DNA of 64,000 nt from Streptomyces sp. NRRL WC-3618 (GTDB lineage: Bacteria; Actinomycetota; Actinomycetes; Streptomycetales; Streptomycetaceae), in NCBI RefSeq assembly GCF_001280005.1, contig NZ_LGDW01000144.1, positions 20,540 to 84,539 on the forward strand. The letters run 5' to 3'. Positions 16,203-24,407 of this stretch are shown piece after piece; position 1 is the first letter of the stretch; each line of letters opens with the position of its first letter. The position numbers and the translations under genes were made by a program. The notes below the pieces were generated by a model. The model did no database searches, was not told the DNA's origin, and saw only the letters and a program-made list of their open reading frames with translations.

Positions 16203-16690
16203 GTGGTCTTCCGGTGCAGGCGGACGAAGGCGAGGTGGAAGCCGACGGAGGCGGCGGCACCGATCAGCGAGGCCGAGATCGGCCACACCGGCCATCCGGT
16301 GAAGCGGAACGCGAACGCCGACCCCAGCAGCAGCACGGGCAGGCCGACCGCGAGCGGGACGGTCGCCCGCTTCGGCAGCACGTCCAATCGCAGCGCCACC
16401 CCGGTCTTGTTACGCCACGCCTTGGACGCGACGGAGAAGAGCGCCCCGTACACCGCGGTGATCGCCAGCATGATCCCCAGCCAGGCGGGGCGCGGCAGCA
16501 GCCAGTCCGAGTCGGCCGCGATGCCTGCGTAGGTGATCGGAAGCGCGGCGACGTAGAGCGTGAGCGCGATGAAGAACCAGGTCGGCCATGGCGTGGCCGA
16601 CAGCGCTGCGGCGGAGGCCCGGACGTGCTCGGTATCGGCAAGGGCGGAACGGGCCTGTTCCTGCGTCGGGCGTACCCCGTTTGTTTCCAT
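16199..16690 (-). CDS. Four-helix membrane protein coupled to the winged-helix regulator
   Basis: The 163-residue protein has a polar N-terminus and four transmembrane helices (around 36-56, 66-88, 104-126 and 130-152). The ATG at 16690 lies inside the first of three palindromic operators, so regulator binding would block both transcription and the start region. I do not recognise a named family. Pairs of a small membrane protein and a MarR/ArsR-like regulator occur widely in actinobacteria, without a defined role. Confidence 0.75.
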   Translation of the reverse strand: METNGVRPTQEQARSALADTEHVRASAAALSATPWPTWFFIALTLYVAALPITYAGIAADSDWLLPRPAWLGIMLAITAVYGALFSVASKAWRNKTGVALRLDVLPKRATVPLAVGLPVLLLGSAFAFRFTGWPVWPISASLIGAAASVGFHLAFVRLHRKTT

Positions 16691-16749
16691 GACGGAAAGA
16701 GTAGCCGATAGTTTCCAGCACGGAAAGAGGCTAGTTTCCGAAACGGAAA
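16684..16749. promoter_or_regulatory. Three TTTCC-N5-GGAAA operators
   Basis: Perfect copies of TTTCC-N5-GGAAA lie at 16684-16698, 16712-16726 and 16735-16749 (start-to-start 28 and 23 bp). Each is flanked by G on the left and most by G on the right. The first includes the start codon of the membrane-protein gene. The array strongly suggests cooperative autoregulation by the winged-helix protein. Confidence 0.75.
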
Positions 16750-16978
16750 GTGACCAGGACTCGATCCGAACCTCCCGGCCGGGCCAACGGAAGGTGTGGT
16801 GTCGGTGTCCGGTCCATGACGCGCCGACGGACAACCGCGCCAGAGCGCCCCGGACATTGTTCGGCCTGATGAAACGGGGTGCCGAACAACTCTCCCGCTG
16901 CCAGATTCGTTCTCGCCACGCCGGATCGACGGCATGACCGAGCCGCATGAGCGGCCCGACCCACCGGAGAGCACCCCC

Positions 16979-17782
16979 ATGTTCCGTATGCCCCAGGCAT
17001 TGAAGTCCCTGAAGATGTCCCGTCTCACGAAGACCGCGCTCGTCGCGGCCAGTGCCACCGCCCTGACCGTGGGCCTGACGGGCAGCGCCAACGCCGCCGT
17101 CCTCAACCCGCTGCCGTGGAACGCCGACACCTTCCAGGCCAAGTACATGCCGCTCTTCGACTACGACACGGACGGCTGCTTCCCCGCCGCGGCGGTCGAC
17201 TCGAACGGAAACCTCAACGGCGGTCTCAACAACAGCGGGTCGATCACCGGCCAGTGCCGCGACGGCCACCTCGGCAGGGCCAACACCTACGCGCAGAGCT
17301 GGTGCAAGAACGGCTGGTGCGCGTACGTCTACGGGCTCTACTTCGAGAAGGACCAGACGCTGAACGGCGCCGACGCCTTCGGTCACCGCCACGACTGGGA
17401 GTCCGTCGTGGTCTTCCAGCGGCAGGGCGACGAGCGGCCCAGCTTCCTCGCCGCCTCCCGGCACGGGGGCTACAGCACCCACCCGATCAACGAGGTGCCG
17501 ATGAGCGGCAACCGCGTCGAGATCGTCTACCACAAGGACGGCGCGAGCACCCACGCCTTCCGCTTCGCCAAGTGGGGCGAGGTACCGCACGCCTGGGGCA
17601 ACGGGACCTGGGACACGCCGGCCCTGGTCACCATGCAGAGGATGGCCGACGCGCCGCGCAACGCACTGTGGAACTCCCAGTGGGGCCACGCCAACTTCCC
17701 GCTGACCGGCAACCTCCAGAGCAACATCAACAAGGCCCGGGACGCCGACGGCCGTGCCCAGGCCGCCATCCCCGCGTTCTGA
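16979..17782 (+). CDS. Secreted NPP1 (Nep1-like, necrosis-inducing) family protein
   Basis: The 267-residue protein has a signal peptide (basic SLKMSRLTKT, core ALVAASATALTVGL, cut after SANA at ~39) and the NPP1 heptapeptide GHRHDWE at 135-141, the family hallmark, which binds a divalent metal. NLPs from oomycetes, fungi and bacteria damage plant membranes by binding plant sphingolipids; many bacterial copies are not proven toxic. Four cysteines are placed to form two disulfides. The ATG at 16979 with GGAG upstream is chosen over the in-frame ATG at 16934, because it places the signal peptide normally. Confidence 0.88.
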   Translation: MFRMPQALKSLKMSRLTKTALVAASATALTVGLTGSANAAVLNPLPWNADTFQAKYMPLFDYDTDGCFPAAAVDSNGNLNGGLNNSGSITGQCRDGHLGRANTYAQSWCKNGWCAYVYGLYFEKDQTLNGADAFGHRHDWESVVVFQRQGDERPSFLAASRHGGYSTHPINEVPMSGNRVEIVYHKDGASTHAFRFAKWGEVPHAWGNGTWDTPALVTMQRMADAPRNALWNSQWGHANFPLTGNLQSNINKARDADGRAQAAIPAF

Positions 17783-17840
17783 TACCCGGGTCCGTGACAC
17801 CCGGGTAGTGGCACCGGGTCGGTGACACCCGGCCCGGCAT
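17783..17840. terminator. Possible terminator after the NPP1 gene
   Basis: Repeated GTGACACCCGG words with an ACCCGGGT ... ACCGGGT inverted pairing lie just after the stop. The hairpin is imperfect. The rest of the gap to 18079 shows nothing clear except the likely promoter of the amidohydrolase. Confidence 0.35.
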
Positions 17841-18079
17841 GAGCAGCCGCCGGTGGGACAACTCCCCCCTCCGCCCCACCGGCGGCACATCATCACCGCG
17901 ACGCGGACCACATGTCGGTCGTAGGCGGCAGACCCGTCCGTTCCGGACCGGCTGGCCGACGAGAGCGTCCGCGCGTCCCGCTCTCCCTCGTGGATGTCAG
18001 CGGCGACGGCCGACGGCCGCGAGTGTGCCGCCGAACGAGTGACCCGGCGCCGCTCAGGCCGGAGGCATACGCTGCCCAC

Positions 18080-19342
18080 GTGACCTCACCCATCGCCCGC
18101 ACCGCGCTCGAACTCACCGCGGACCTCCCCCTCCCGGCCCTCGAAGACCTCTACCGCGACCTGCACCGCCACCCGGAACTTTCCCTGGCGGAACACCGCA
18201 CGGCGGGCCTGCTGGCGGAATCGCTCCGGAAGTCGGGGTACGAGACGACGGAGGGCGTGGGCGGCACGGGCGTCGTGGGCGTCCTGCGCAACGGCGAAGG
18301 CCCGACGGTCCTGCTCCGCGCCGACATGGACGCGCTCCCGGTCACCGAGGAAACCGCCCTCCCGTACGCCTCCACCGTCCCCGGCGTGATGCACGCCTGC
18401 GGCCATGACCTGCACGTGACCTGGCTGGCGGGTGCCGCCCAGGCACTCGCGGCGGGCCGGGACACGTGGAACGGCACGCTGGTGCTGGTCGGCCAGCCCG
18501 CCGAGGAGACCGGCGAGGGCGCGCGGGCGATGCTGGCGGACGGCCTGTACGACCGTTTCCCGCGCCCGGACGCGCTGCTGGGGCAGCACGCGGCGCCGGG
18601 CCCGGCCGGCCTGTACCCGCACGTCCCCGGCCTGATCATGTCGGCGTCGACGGACGTCGACGTGATCGTGCACGGCGTCGGCGGCCACGGCTCCCGTCCC
18701 GAAACGACGGTCGACCCGGTGGTGACGGCGGCCTACATCGTCACGCGCCTCCAGACGGTCGTCTCGCGCGAGATCGCGGCCCGCGACTCCGCCGTCCTGA
18801 CGGTCGGCGTGATCGAGGCGGGCACCCGGCACAACATCATCCCGGCGACGGCCCGTATCGCCCTGAACCTGCGCACCCAGTCCGACGACGTACGGGGCCG
18901 CATGCTGGCCGCGATCAGGCGTATCGCCCAGGGCGAGTGCGTGGCGGCGGGCTGCCCGCGCGAACCGGACATCCAGGTCGGCGCGACCTTCCCGGTCACG
19001 GTCAACGACGCGACACTCGACGAGCGGGTGGCCGCGGCCCACCGCGAGGTCTTCGGCGCGGCCACGGTCTTCGACCCCGGCCCGGCCATGGGCAGCGAGG
19101 ACTTCGCCCACCTGGCGCCGGACCAACTCCCGTACGCCTACTGGTTCGTGACGACCACACCGGCCGAGGTGTGGAACGCGGCGGAGGGCGACGACGACCT
19201 GATGGCGAGGCTCGCGGCGGTACCGAGCAACCACAGCCCGCTGTTCGCCCCGGACCTGTCGACGGTGGGCCCGGGGGTGCGGACACTGGTGTCCGGCGCC
19301 CTGGCCGTCCTGTCGCCGCCGCCGCCTCCGTCGTCGGCCTAA
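18080..19342 (+). CDS. M20-family amidohydrolase
   Basis: The 420-residue protein has the M20D layout of N-acyl-amino-acid amidohydrolases (IAA-amino acid hydrolase/hippurate hydrolase type): LHRHPELSLAEHRTA, LLRADMDALPV, metal-binding HACGHD near 105, PAEETGEGARAML, GGHGSRPETTVDPV in the lid domain and AMGSEDFAHLA near the C-terminus. It would hydrolyse an N-acyl or N-carbamoyl amino acid using a bimetal centre. The GTG at 18080 gives the standard start; the frame is open further upstream. Its TAA overlaps the stop of the convergent gene at 19339. Substrate unknown. Confidence 0.85.
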   Translation: MTSPIARTALELTADLPLPALEDLYRDLHRHPELSLAEHRTAGLLAESLRKSGYETTEGVGGTGVVGVLRNGEGPTVLLRADMDALPVTEETALPYASTVPGVMHACGHDLHVTWLAGAAQALAAGRDTWNGTLVLVGQPAEETGEGARAMLADGLYDRFPRPDALLGQHAAPGPAGLYPHVPGLIMSASTDVDVIVHGVGGHGSRPETTVDPVVTAAYIVTRLQTVVSREIAARDSAVLTVGVIEAGTRHNIIPATARIALNLRTQSDDVRGRMLAAIRRIAQGECVAAGCPREPDIQVGATFPVTVNDATLDERVAAAHREVFGAATVFDPGPAMGSEDFAHLAPDQLPYAYWFVTTTPAEVWNAAEGDDDLMARLAAVPSNHSPLFAPDLSTVGPGVRTLVSGALAVLSPPPPPSSA

Positions 19343-20964
19343 CCGGGCACGTGCTGGACGGACTCCAGCTTCTGCAACTGCCGTTCCGCATGCAGCACGG
19401 CGCCTTCGCGTCGGCCTGGTACCCGACGCCTCAACTCGACGACCACAGGCCCGAGTTCACGGGCGTCGGCGCTCTCGCCGAGGCTCGTCCACTGGTGGTG
19501 GGCCCGGTCGACGGCGGCCTCGACAGCGGGCGCGTCCGACGCCTGACCGGCGCTGAGCCGCGTACCGGCGACGGTCAGCCAGGCCCGACAGCTCCGGGCC
19601 GGGTCCCCGGCGAACATCGCGAGGTCGGCCCGGACCTCGGTCCAGTGCAGCGCCTCTTCGGAGGCGGCACCGTGCTCACGAAAGGCAGCCTGCTCCCACC
19701 GGGCGGCGACAGCGTCGGCGTCGGCGTGCCGACCGGCCTGAACGGCGGAGGTGATGAAGGAGTGCGGATCGCTGCCGTCGGCGGCTTCATCGCGCCGCGA
19801 CACCCGTTCGCCCGGACGCGGCACGCTCTCAGCACGACGCGGGTCATCCCCGTCCGCGCCGGGACGCGGCACGCCTCCGGCCCGCAGCGGCACCTCCTCG
19901 CCTCCGCGCGATGCCTCTCCGCCTCGGAGCGACACCTCCGCGGCGGGACGCGGCACCCCTCCTGCCACCCGCAGCGGCGCCTCCTCGTCCCGGCGCGATG
20001 CCTCTGCGTCTCGCAGCGACATCTCTGTGCCCGCGCGTGGCACCACTGCGAGGCGGCGCGGCGCCGACTCCACGGCGTCTCCGGCCCGCAGCGGCACCTC
20101 TTCCGGGCGGCCCGGCGGCGTTGCGGCTGGGTTCAGCGGGCCCTCTGGTGGGCGCTGCGCCCGGGGAGACTCCGGGGGTCTGGGGGCGAAGCCCCCCGGG
20201 GACGGGACGGGTAGGGGCGGCGGGGGCGAGGCAGACCCGGCGTTCACACCCGGTGATCCCGCCTTCACACCCGCCCCGGACACCGCGTCCCAGGCCAGCA
20301 CCACATCCCCGTAAGCCACCCCCTCCGACGACAACCGCCCGAGCGCCTGCTGATGCAACCGCCCCGCGTCCGGTCGGTACCCGCTGCGCAGAATCGTCGC
20401 GACCGTCTTCATGTACGCCGGCACACCCACCGCCCGCCGAGGCGGCGGCGGAGCGACCCGCCCGTACACGCTCACCCCCCGCCCCGCGTCGAACACCCGC
20501 CCGGTGACGTGCTGCCACGCGGCGGCGTCGGCGTGCAGGTCGAGGAAGAGCGTCGTGGTCCCCGGGGCCCGCAACCGCAGTTCCTCCGCGATCCAGTGCC
20601 AGGGAAACCCCGTGTAGCGGACCGTCGCGGGGGTCGTCCGGGCCAGCGCGAGATGCGGAAGGTGCTGTTTGCGGTCGAGTTGGAGCTGCCCGGTGAGGAA
20701 GACGGTGAGCGGTCCAGGGGTCACCGCGGCGGCGCGCAGCCGGGTGAGTACGGCCTGCGGCTCCAGCGGGTCGGCGAGTTCGACGACGTTCGCGGTGTCG
20801 GTACCGGACAGCACGGCCGGGGACACCGCCGCGAGAACGGGCAGCACGGACGCCGCGTCCACCAGACAGCCCTTGCCCATGGGTGAGGCGGCGAGCAGCA
20901 GCACGGTTCCGGTCGTCGTAGGCGTTACCGGGGTTGCGGCGGTCGAACCCGTTGATCCAGCCAT
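19339..20964 (-). CDS. Uncharacterised protein with repetitive Pro/Arg/Glu-rich middle
   Basis: The 541-residue protein has a folded N-terminal domain (~15-230: VLLLAASPMGKGCLVDAA, TVFLTGQLQLDRKQHLPHLAL, TTTLFLDLHADAAAW), a low-complexity middle (~235-400) with degenerate EEVPLRAGGVPRPGAE-like repeats, and a C-terminal helical part (~410-535) with TPR-like spacing. I do not recognise the family. Part of the middle (DNA 20174-20229) is a copy of an intergenic repeat that also occurs at 52384-52437, so the linker has probably grown by insertion and repeat expansion. The ATG at 20964 is preferred over the frame's first start at 21012. Confidence 0.7.
   Translation of the reverse strand: MAGSTGSTAATPVTPTTTGTVLLLAASPMGKGCLVDAASVLPVLAAVSPAVLSGTDTANVVELADPLEPQAVLTRLRAAAVTPGPLTVFLTGQLQLDRKQHLPHLALARTTPATVRYTGFPWHWIAEELRLRAPGTTTLFLDLHADAAAWQHVTGRVFDAGRGVSVYGRVAPPPPRRAVGVPAYMKTVATILRSGYRPDAGRLHQQALGRLSSEGVAYGDVVLAWDAVSGAGVKAGSPGVNAGSASPPPPLPVPSPGGFAPRPPESPRAQRPPEGPLNPAATPPGRPEEVPLRAGDAVESAPRRLAVVPRAGTEMSLRDAEASRRDEEAPLRVAGGVPRPAAEVSLRGGEASRGGEEVPLRAGGVPRPGADGDDPRRAESVPRPGERVSRRDEAADGSDPHSFITSAVQAGRHADADAVAARWEQAAFREHGAASEEALHWTEVRADLAMFAGDPARSCRAWLTVAGTRLSAGQASDAPAVEAAVDRAHHQWTSLGESADARELGPVVVELRRRVPGRREGAVLHAERQLQKLESVQHVPG
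20174..20229. repeat. Copy of a dispersed Streptomyces intergenic repeat inside a coding gene
   Basis: This 56-bp stretch (GGGGGTCTGGGGGCG... to ...GGCGGCGGGGGCGA) nearly matches 52384-52437. On the coding strand it encodes a Pro-rich segment of the linker. Elsewhere in the window the repeat lies between genes. Confidence 0.75.
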
Positions 20965-21061
20965 GGCCCCGCCCCTCACGTCCGTCACGTCCGTCACTTC
21001 CCTAGGCAGCACCGTAACCGGTGCGACTGCGAAGGGGGATTGGCGGTAGGTCTAACGCCCC

Positions 21062-22285
21062 CTATGGACGACTTGTACCGCGCCGCACCGCGAACACCGT
21101 CGTGTCGTCGCCGAGACGCCCACCGCAGTGCCGCAGCGTGCCGTCCCGGACGAACGCGACGAGGCGCCGCGGATCGGCGACGCCCGGATCGTCGGCGACG
21201 GCCTTGGCGACGCGTTCGCGCAGCGGAAAGAAGGTGCCGTCGGTGTCCCGGGCCTCGGTGACGCCGTCGGTGACGAGGAGCAGGGTCTCCCCGTCGGCGA
21301 CGGACACCCGGAAAACGGACGGCAGCCGGCCCGCGCCCCGCGCCAACTCACTGAGCCCGAGGGGGAGTCCGTCCGCCGGCGGCAGGCTCCGTACCCCGTT
21401 GGCAGACACGATCAGGGAAGGCTCGTGACCGAAGTTGACGACCTCGACGACGCACCCCGCGGCCTCCTCTCCCCGACCCTCCGCGAAGCCGGTCCCGGGG
21501 AAGCCGATGAGGACAGCCGTGGCGAACCGGTCCCCCTCGTCCCGCCCCACGGCCGCCCGGTAACGGACGTGCCGCAGCATCCGTACCTCCAGGCGTTCCG
21601 CGACGGCCGCGAGCGCCGGTTCGTGATAGCCGGCCTCTCGGAACGTGCCGAGCATGGCGGCGGCGGCCTCGACCGCGCCGAGCCCCTTGCCCTGGACGTC
21701 ACCGATGAGCACCCGGGTGCCGTGCGGGCCGGGCTGGATGTCGTAGAAGTCGCCGCCGACCCGGGCGACGGCGTCGGCGGCGAGATAGACCGCCGCGTGG
21801 TCGAGGCCGCCCCAGCCCGGTGGCAGCGGACGCAGCACCGTACGACGGGTGGTCTCGACGACGTCCCGCATGTGCAGCATGCGCCGCTCGCCGCGCACCC
21901 GGACCGCGCAGGCGAGGACGGCCAGGACCCCGCCGAGGGCGACGAGGATGAAGTCGGGCAGCCCGGTCTGGTACTGGTGCGGCCAGGCACCGTCGACGAA
22001 CACGTACGTGCACAGGGCCAGGACCGCGAAGGCGACGGTGCCCGCGACCGGGCACAGCGCGGCGGCGATCCCGGGCACCAGCACGATCCACGAGATGATC
22101 CGGAACTCGCCGCTCGTGTTCCAGTCGAGGACCGCGATCCCGACGAGCAAGACCAGCGGCGGCACCCAGCCGACGCCGCGTCCGCCGAAGAGGGGCGGCG
22201 AGAAGGCGGGGCCGTCGTCCGAGCCCATAGGGCCGTCGTCGGAGCCCACGGGGCCCACCGGGCCCATCTGGCGCACCGGCTTCAT
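21062..22285 (-). CDS. Membrane-bound PP2C/SpoIIE-type serine/threonine phosphatase
   Basis: The 407-residue protein has about four transmembrane helices in residues ~35-125 and a SpoIIE/RsbU-type phosphatase domain (~155-405) with the metal-binding VGGDFYDI and IGDVQGKG motifs and LLLVTDGVTEARD near the end. Such enzymes dephosphorylate anti-anti-sigma factors in partner-switching networks. No sensor domain other than the membrane part is present. The ATG at 22285 is chosen; two later ATGs lie within a short repeated GSDDGP-coding stretch, so the start is uncertain. Divergent from the next membrane gene. Confidence 0.85.
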   Translation of the reverse strand: MKPVRQMGPVGPVGSDDGPMGSDDGPAFSPPLFGGRGVGWVPPLVLLVGIAVLDWNTSGEFRIISWIVLVPGIAAALCPVAGTVAFAVLALCTYVFVDGAWPHQYQTGLPDFILVALGGVLAVLACAVRVRGERRMLHMRDVVETTRRTVLRPLPPGWGGLDHAAVYLAADAVARVGGDFYDIQPGPHGTRVLIGDVQGKGLGAVEAAAAMLGTFREAGYHEPALAAVAERLEVRMLRHVRYRAAVGRDEGDRFATAVLIGFPGTGFAEGRGEEAAGCVVEVVNFGHEPSLIVSANGVRSLPPADGLPLGLSELARGAGRLPSVFRVSVADGETLLLVTDGVTEARDTDGTFFPLRERVAKAVADDPGVADPRRLVAFVRDGTLRHCGGRLGDDTTVFAVRRGTSRP

Positions 22286-22384
22286 GGAACTCAGCGAAAC
22301 ACGGCCGGTCCCCCCTGTCGACTTGCCAGCGGCCGTCTCCAGGTGTGCTCTGGAGGGCGGGGGCGAGGAGAGAGGAACACTCTC

Positions 22385-22816
22385 ATGGCACAGACAACGA
22401 CCCGCATCCCCGGCACTGCCGGGTATCCCGACGTCTTCAGCGCCCGGACCCACGTGGTCGCGAACCGGGTGCTGACCGTCGTACTCGGCCTGGTCTACGG
22501 CTACTGGGCCGCGGCCATCCGGCGCGACGCAGGTCCCATCACCGGCTGGAACATCTTCTTCGGCGTCGTGAGCGCGCTGGCGTTCATGGTGGTGCAGACC
22601 GGCGTACGGGCGGTGGCGCCCCGCCTGAGGCGCGAGCTGCACGCGCTGGCGTGGGGCGCCTTCGCCGGGGTCGCGTTCGGGTTCCTGTACAGCCAGACCG
22701 GGGAGAGTGTGCTGCGGTCGTCCGGGAACTCACTGATCGTCACCGGGTCGGTGACGGCGGCGATGTTCTACCGCTACTACACGCACGAGGACGCGGCCGG
22801 TCACCGGGTGAGCTGA
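22385..22816 (+). CDS. Small integral membrane protein
   Basis: The 143-residue protein has four hydrophobic helices (~28-45, 52-75, 87-105 and 115-132). It is divergent from the SpoIIE phosphatase, 99 bp apart, which may mean shared control. GAGAGGA precedes the ATG. Family and function are not recognised. Confidence 0.7.
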   Translation: MAQTTTRIPGTAGYPDVFSARTHVVANRVLTVVLGLVYGYWAAAIRRDAGPITGWNIFFGVVSALAFMVVQTGVRAVAPRLRRELHALAWGAFAGVAFGFLYSQTGESVLRSSGNSLIVTGSVTAAMFYRYYTHEDAAGHRVS

Positions 22817-22821
22817 TCGCG

Positions 22822-22844
22822 GCCCCAGGCGGCAGCCCTGGGGC
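22822..22844. terminator. Bidirectional hairpin terminator
   Basis: GCCCCAGG (22822-22829) pairs with CCTGGGGC (22837-22844) around a 7-nt loop, between two convergent genes that end at 22816 and 22849. Confidence 0.65.
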
Positions 22845-22848
22845 GGCC

Positions 22849-23295
22849 TCAGCCGAAGGTGACGTCCAGGTTGAAGCTCCACGTCCCCGAGACGCTCCAG
22901 TGGGTGTCGCCGCCGTCCTTCCACTGCGGGCACGGGTCGCTGCACCTGGGCACCGACCGGCCGCCGGTGTCGATGAAGGCGGCGCTCGCCCACGCGTCGA
23001 CGCCCTTCAGCCAGTACCAGTGCGGGTTTCCGCGCACGGTCTGACCGAGCACCGAGCACAGGACGCGGCCACGGCTGCCCGGGGCCAGCTGCCCGACGAC
23101 GGGCGAGTCGGTGGTCGGCTGCTGCCGCAGGTTCAGCACGCCGGCGGAGACGACGGTGCCCCGGACTCCGGAGCCGTGGGAACCGCCGGCGTGGTCCGGC
23201 GTGGCCGCCGTCGCCGTCACCGCCGTACCGACCGGCAGGAGCGATATCGACGCGGCCAGGATTCCGCCGGTGAACAGGACCGAAGTGATGCGCAT
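22849..23295 (-). CDS. Secreted SH3-domain protein
   Basis: The 148-residue protein has a signal peptide (MRITSVLFTGGILAASISLLPVGTAVTATAA) and a bacterial SH3b domain at ~45-125 (GVLNLRQQPTTDSPVVGQLAPGSRGRVLCSV ... YWLKGVDAWASAAFID). SH3b domains bind cell-wall peptides. Four cysteines could form disulfides outside the cell. The ATG at 23295 follows a strong AGGAGG. No enzymatic domain is present. Confidence 0.8.
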   Translation of the reverse strand: MRITSVLFTGGILAASISLLPVGTAVTATAATPDHAGGSHGSGVRGTVVSAGVLNLRQQPTTDSPVVGQLAPGSRGRVLCSVLGQTVRGNPHWYWLKGVDAWASAAFIDTGGRSVPRCSDPCPQWKDGGDTHWSVSGTWSFNLDVTFG

Positions 23296-23459
23296 AATCC
23301 GCCTCCTGAGTCCCCGAACGCATTGGTGTCCCCTCAAAACCAGGAAACACCCGTCCGGGTGAACGCTCCACCGGAGGCTCCACCGCGGAGGCTTGTCCCG
23401 CACGCCCATATGCAGTCAACCGGCTCGCGCTTCGCGCCCCCGGGCCCTTGCCTGGAGGG

Positions 23460-24407
23460 GTGCCCCACCGTCTCCGGAACGCCCTGTCGGCCGTGCTCAC
23501 CGTCCTCGCCTGTCTGCTGCTGCCCTTCGGCGCGCTCTCGGCCTGGGCGGCGTACGAGCTCGCCGACACCGGCCGGTACGTCACCGCGATGGCGCCGCTC
23601 GCCGAGAACCCGGACGTCCAGGACGCGATCGCCGACAACGTCGGCGCCGGCATCGTGCACGCGGTCGACGTCGGCCCGTTCGAGGAGACCGTGAACCACT
23701 TCGTGCAGGACGCGGTCCACTCGTTCACCCGCACCGAGGCCTTCCGCACGGCCTGGGACACGGCGAACCGCGCCACCCACGAGGCCGTGCTGCACGCCCT
23801 GCGCGAGGGCCCGAGGAAGCAGCACCCCGAAGCCCCCTACGGCAGTTACGGCGGCGAGGGCGCCGTCACCATCGACCTCGCCCCCGTCACCGAGCAGATC
23901 AAGCGTCAACTCACCGCCGACCAAGTGCCGTTGGCGAACCGTATCCCCATCGCGCACACCGAGGTCGCGGTCCTGCCCGCGCAGGATCTGGTACCGCTCC
24001 GGAAGGGTTTTCGCGTGCTCGAAGTCGCAGGTTTCTGGCTTCCGGTGACGGCCGGTGTCCTCGCCGTCACCGGAATCGCACTCGCCGTCCAGCGCCGCCG
24101 GGCGATCACGGCGACCGCGCTGGGTACGGCCCTCGGCGGGGCGGTGCTCGGCGGCGCGCTCGCGATCGTCCGCCGTCTCACCCTGGCCGACCTGCCGCCG
24201 GGCGTCTCCGCACCCGCCGCCGGCGCCGTCTACGACGCCCTGACGGCCACCCTCCGTACGGTCTCCTGGCTGCTCCTCGCCCTGGGCGTCGTCGTGGCCG
24301 TCGGCATGTGGGTCACGGGCCGGTACGGCCGCGCCGGGCGACTGCGGCGAGCGTCCGCAACGCCCGCACCAGTTCCGGTTCCGGAGCCGACGCGAGCCCG
24401 AGCCTGA
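23460..24407 (+). CDS. Actinobacterial membrane protein of unknown function
   Basis: The ~315-residue protein has an N-terminal helix (~10-30), an external domain with ELADTGRYVTAMAPLAENPDVQDAIADNV and PVTEQIKRQLTADQVPL, then three C-terminal helices (~185-305) and a Pro/Ala tail. This layout recurs in uncharacterised actinobacterial membrane proteins. The start is uncertain: GTG 23460 abuts a GGAGGGG, while TTG 23448 precedes it; a later GTG is also possible. Its 3' end runs 95 bp into the convergent MocR gene. Confidence 0.65.
   Translation: MPHRLRNALSAVLTVLACLLLPFGALSAWAAYELADTGRYVTAMAPLAENPDVQDAIADNVGAGIVHAVDVGPFEETVNHFVQDAVHSFTRTEAFRTAWDTANRATHEAVLHALREGPRKQHPEAPYGSYGGEGAVTIDLAPVTEQIKRQLTADQVPLANRIPIAHTEVAVLPAQDLVPLRKGFRVLEVAGFWLPVTAGVLAVTGIALAVQRRRAITATALGTALGGAVLGGALAIVRRLTLADLPPGVSAPAAGAVYDALTATLRTVSWLLLALGVVVAVGMWVTGRYGRAGRLRRASATPAPVPVPEPTRARA

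Noticed and set aside
16199..18079. 626-codon minus-strand open frame
   Set aside because: Only the final 163 codons match a plausible membrane protein with a good start; the rest is antisense to the NPP1 gene.
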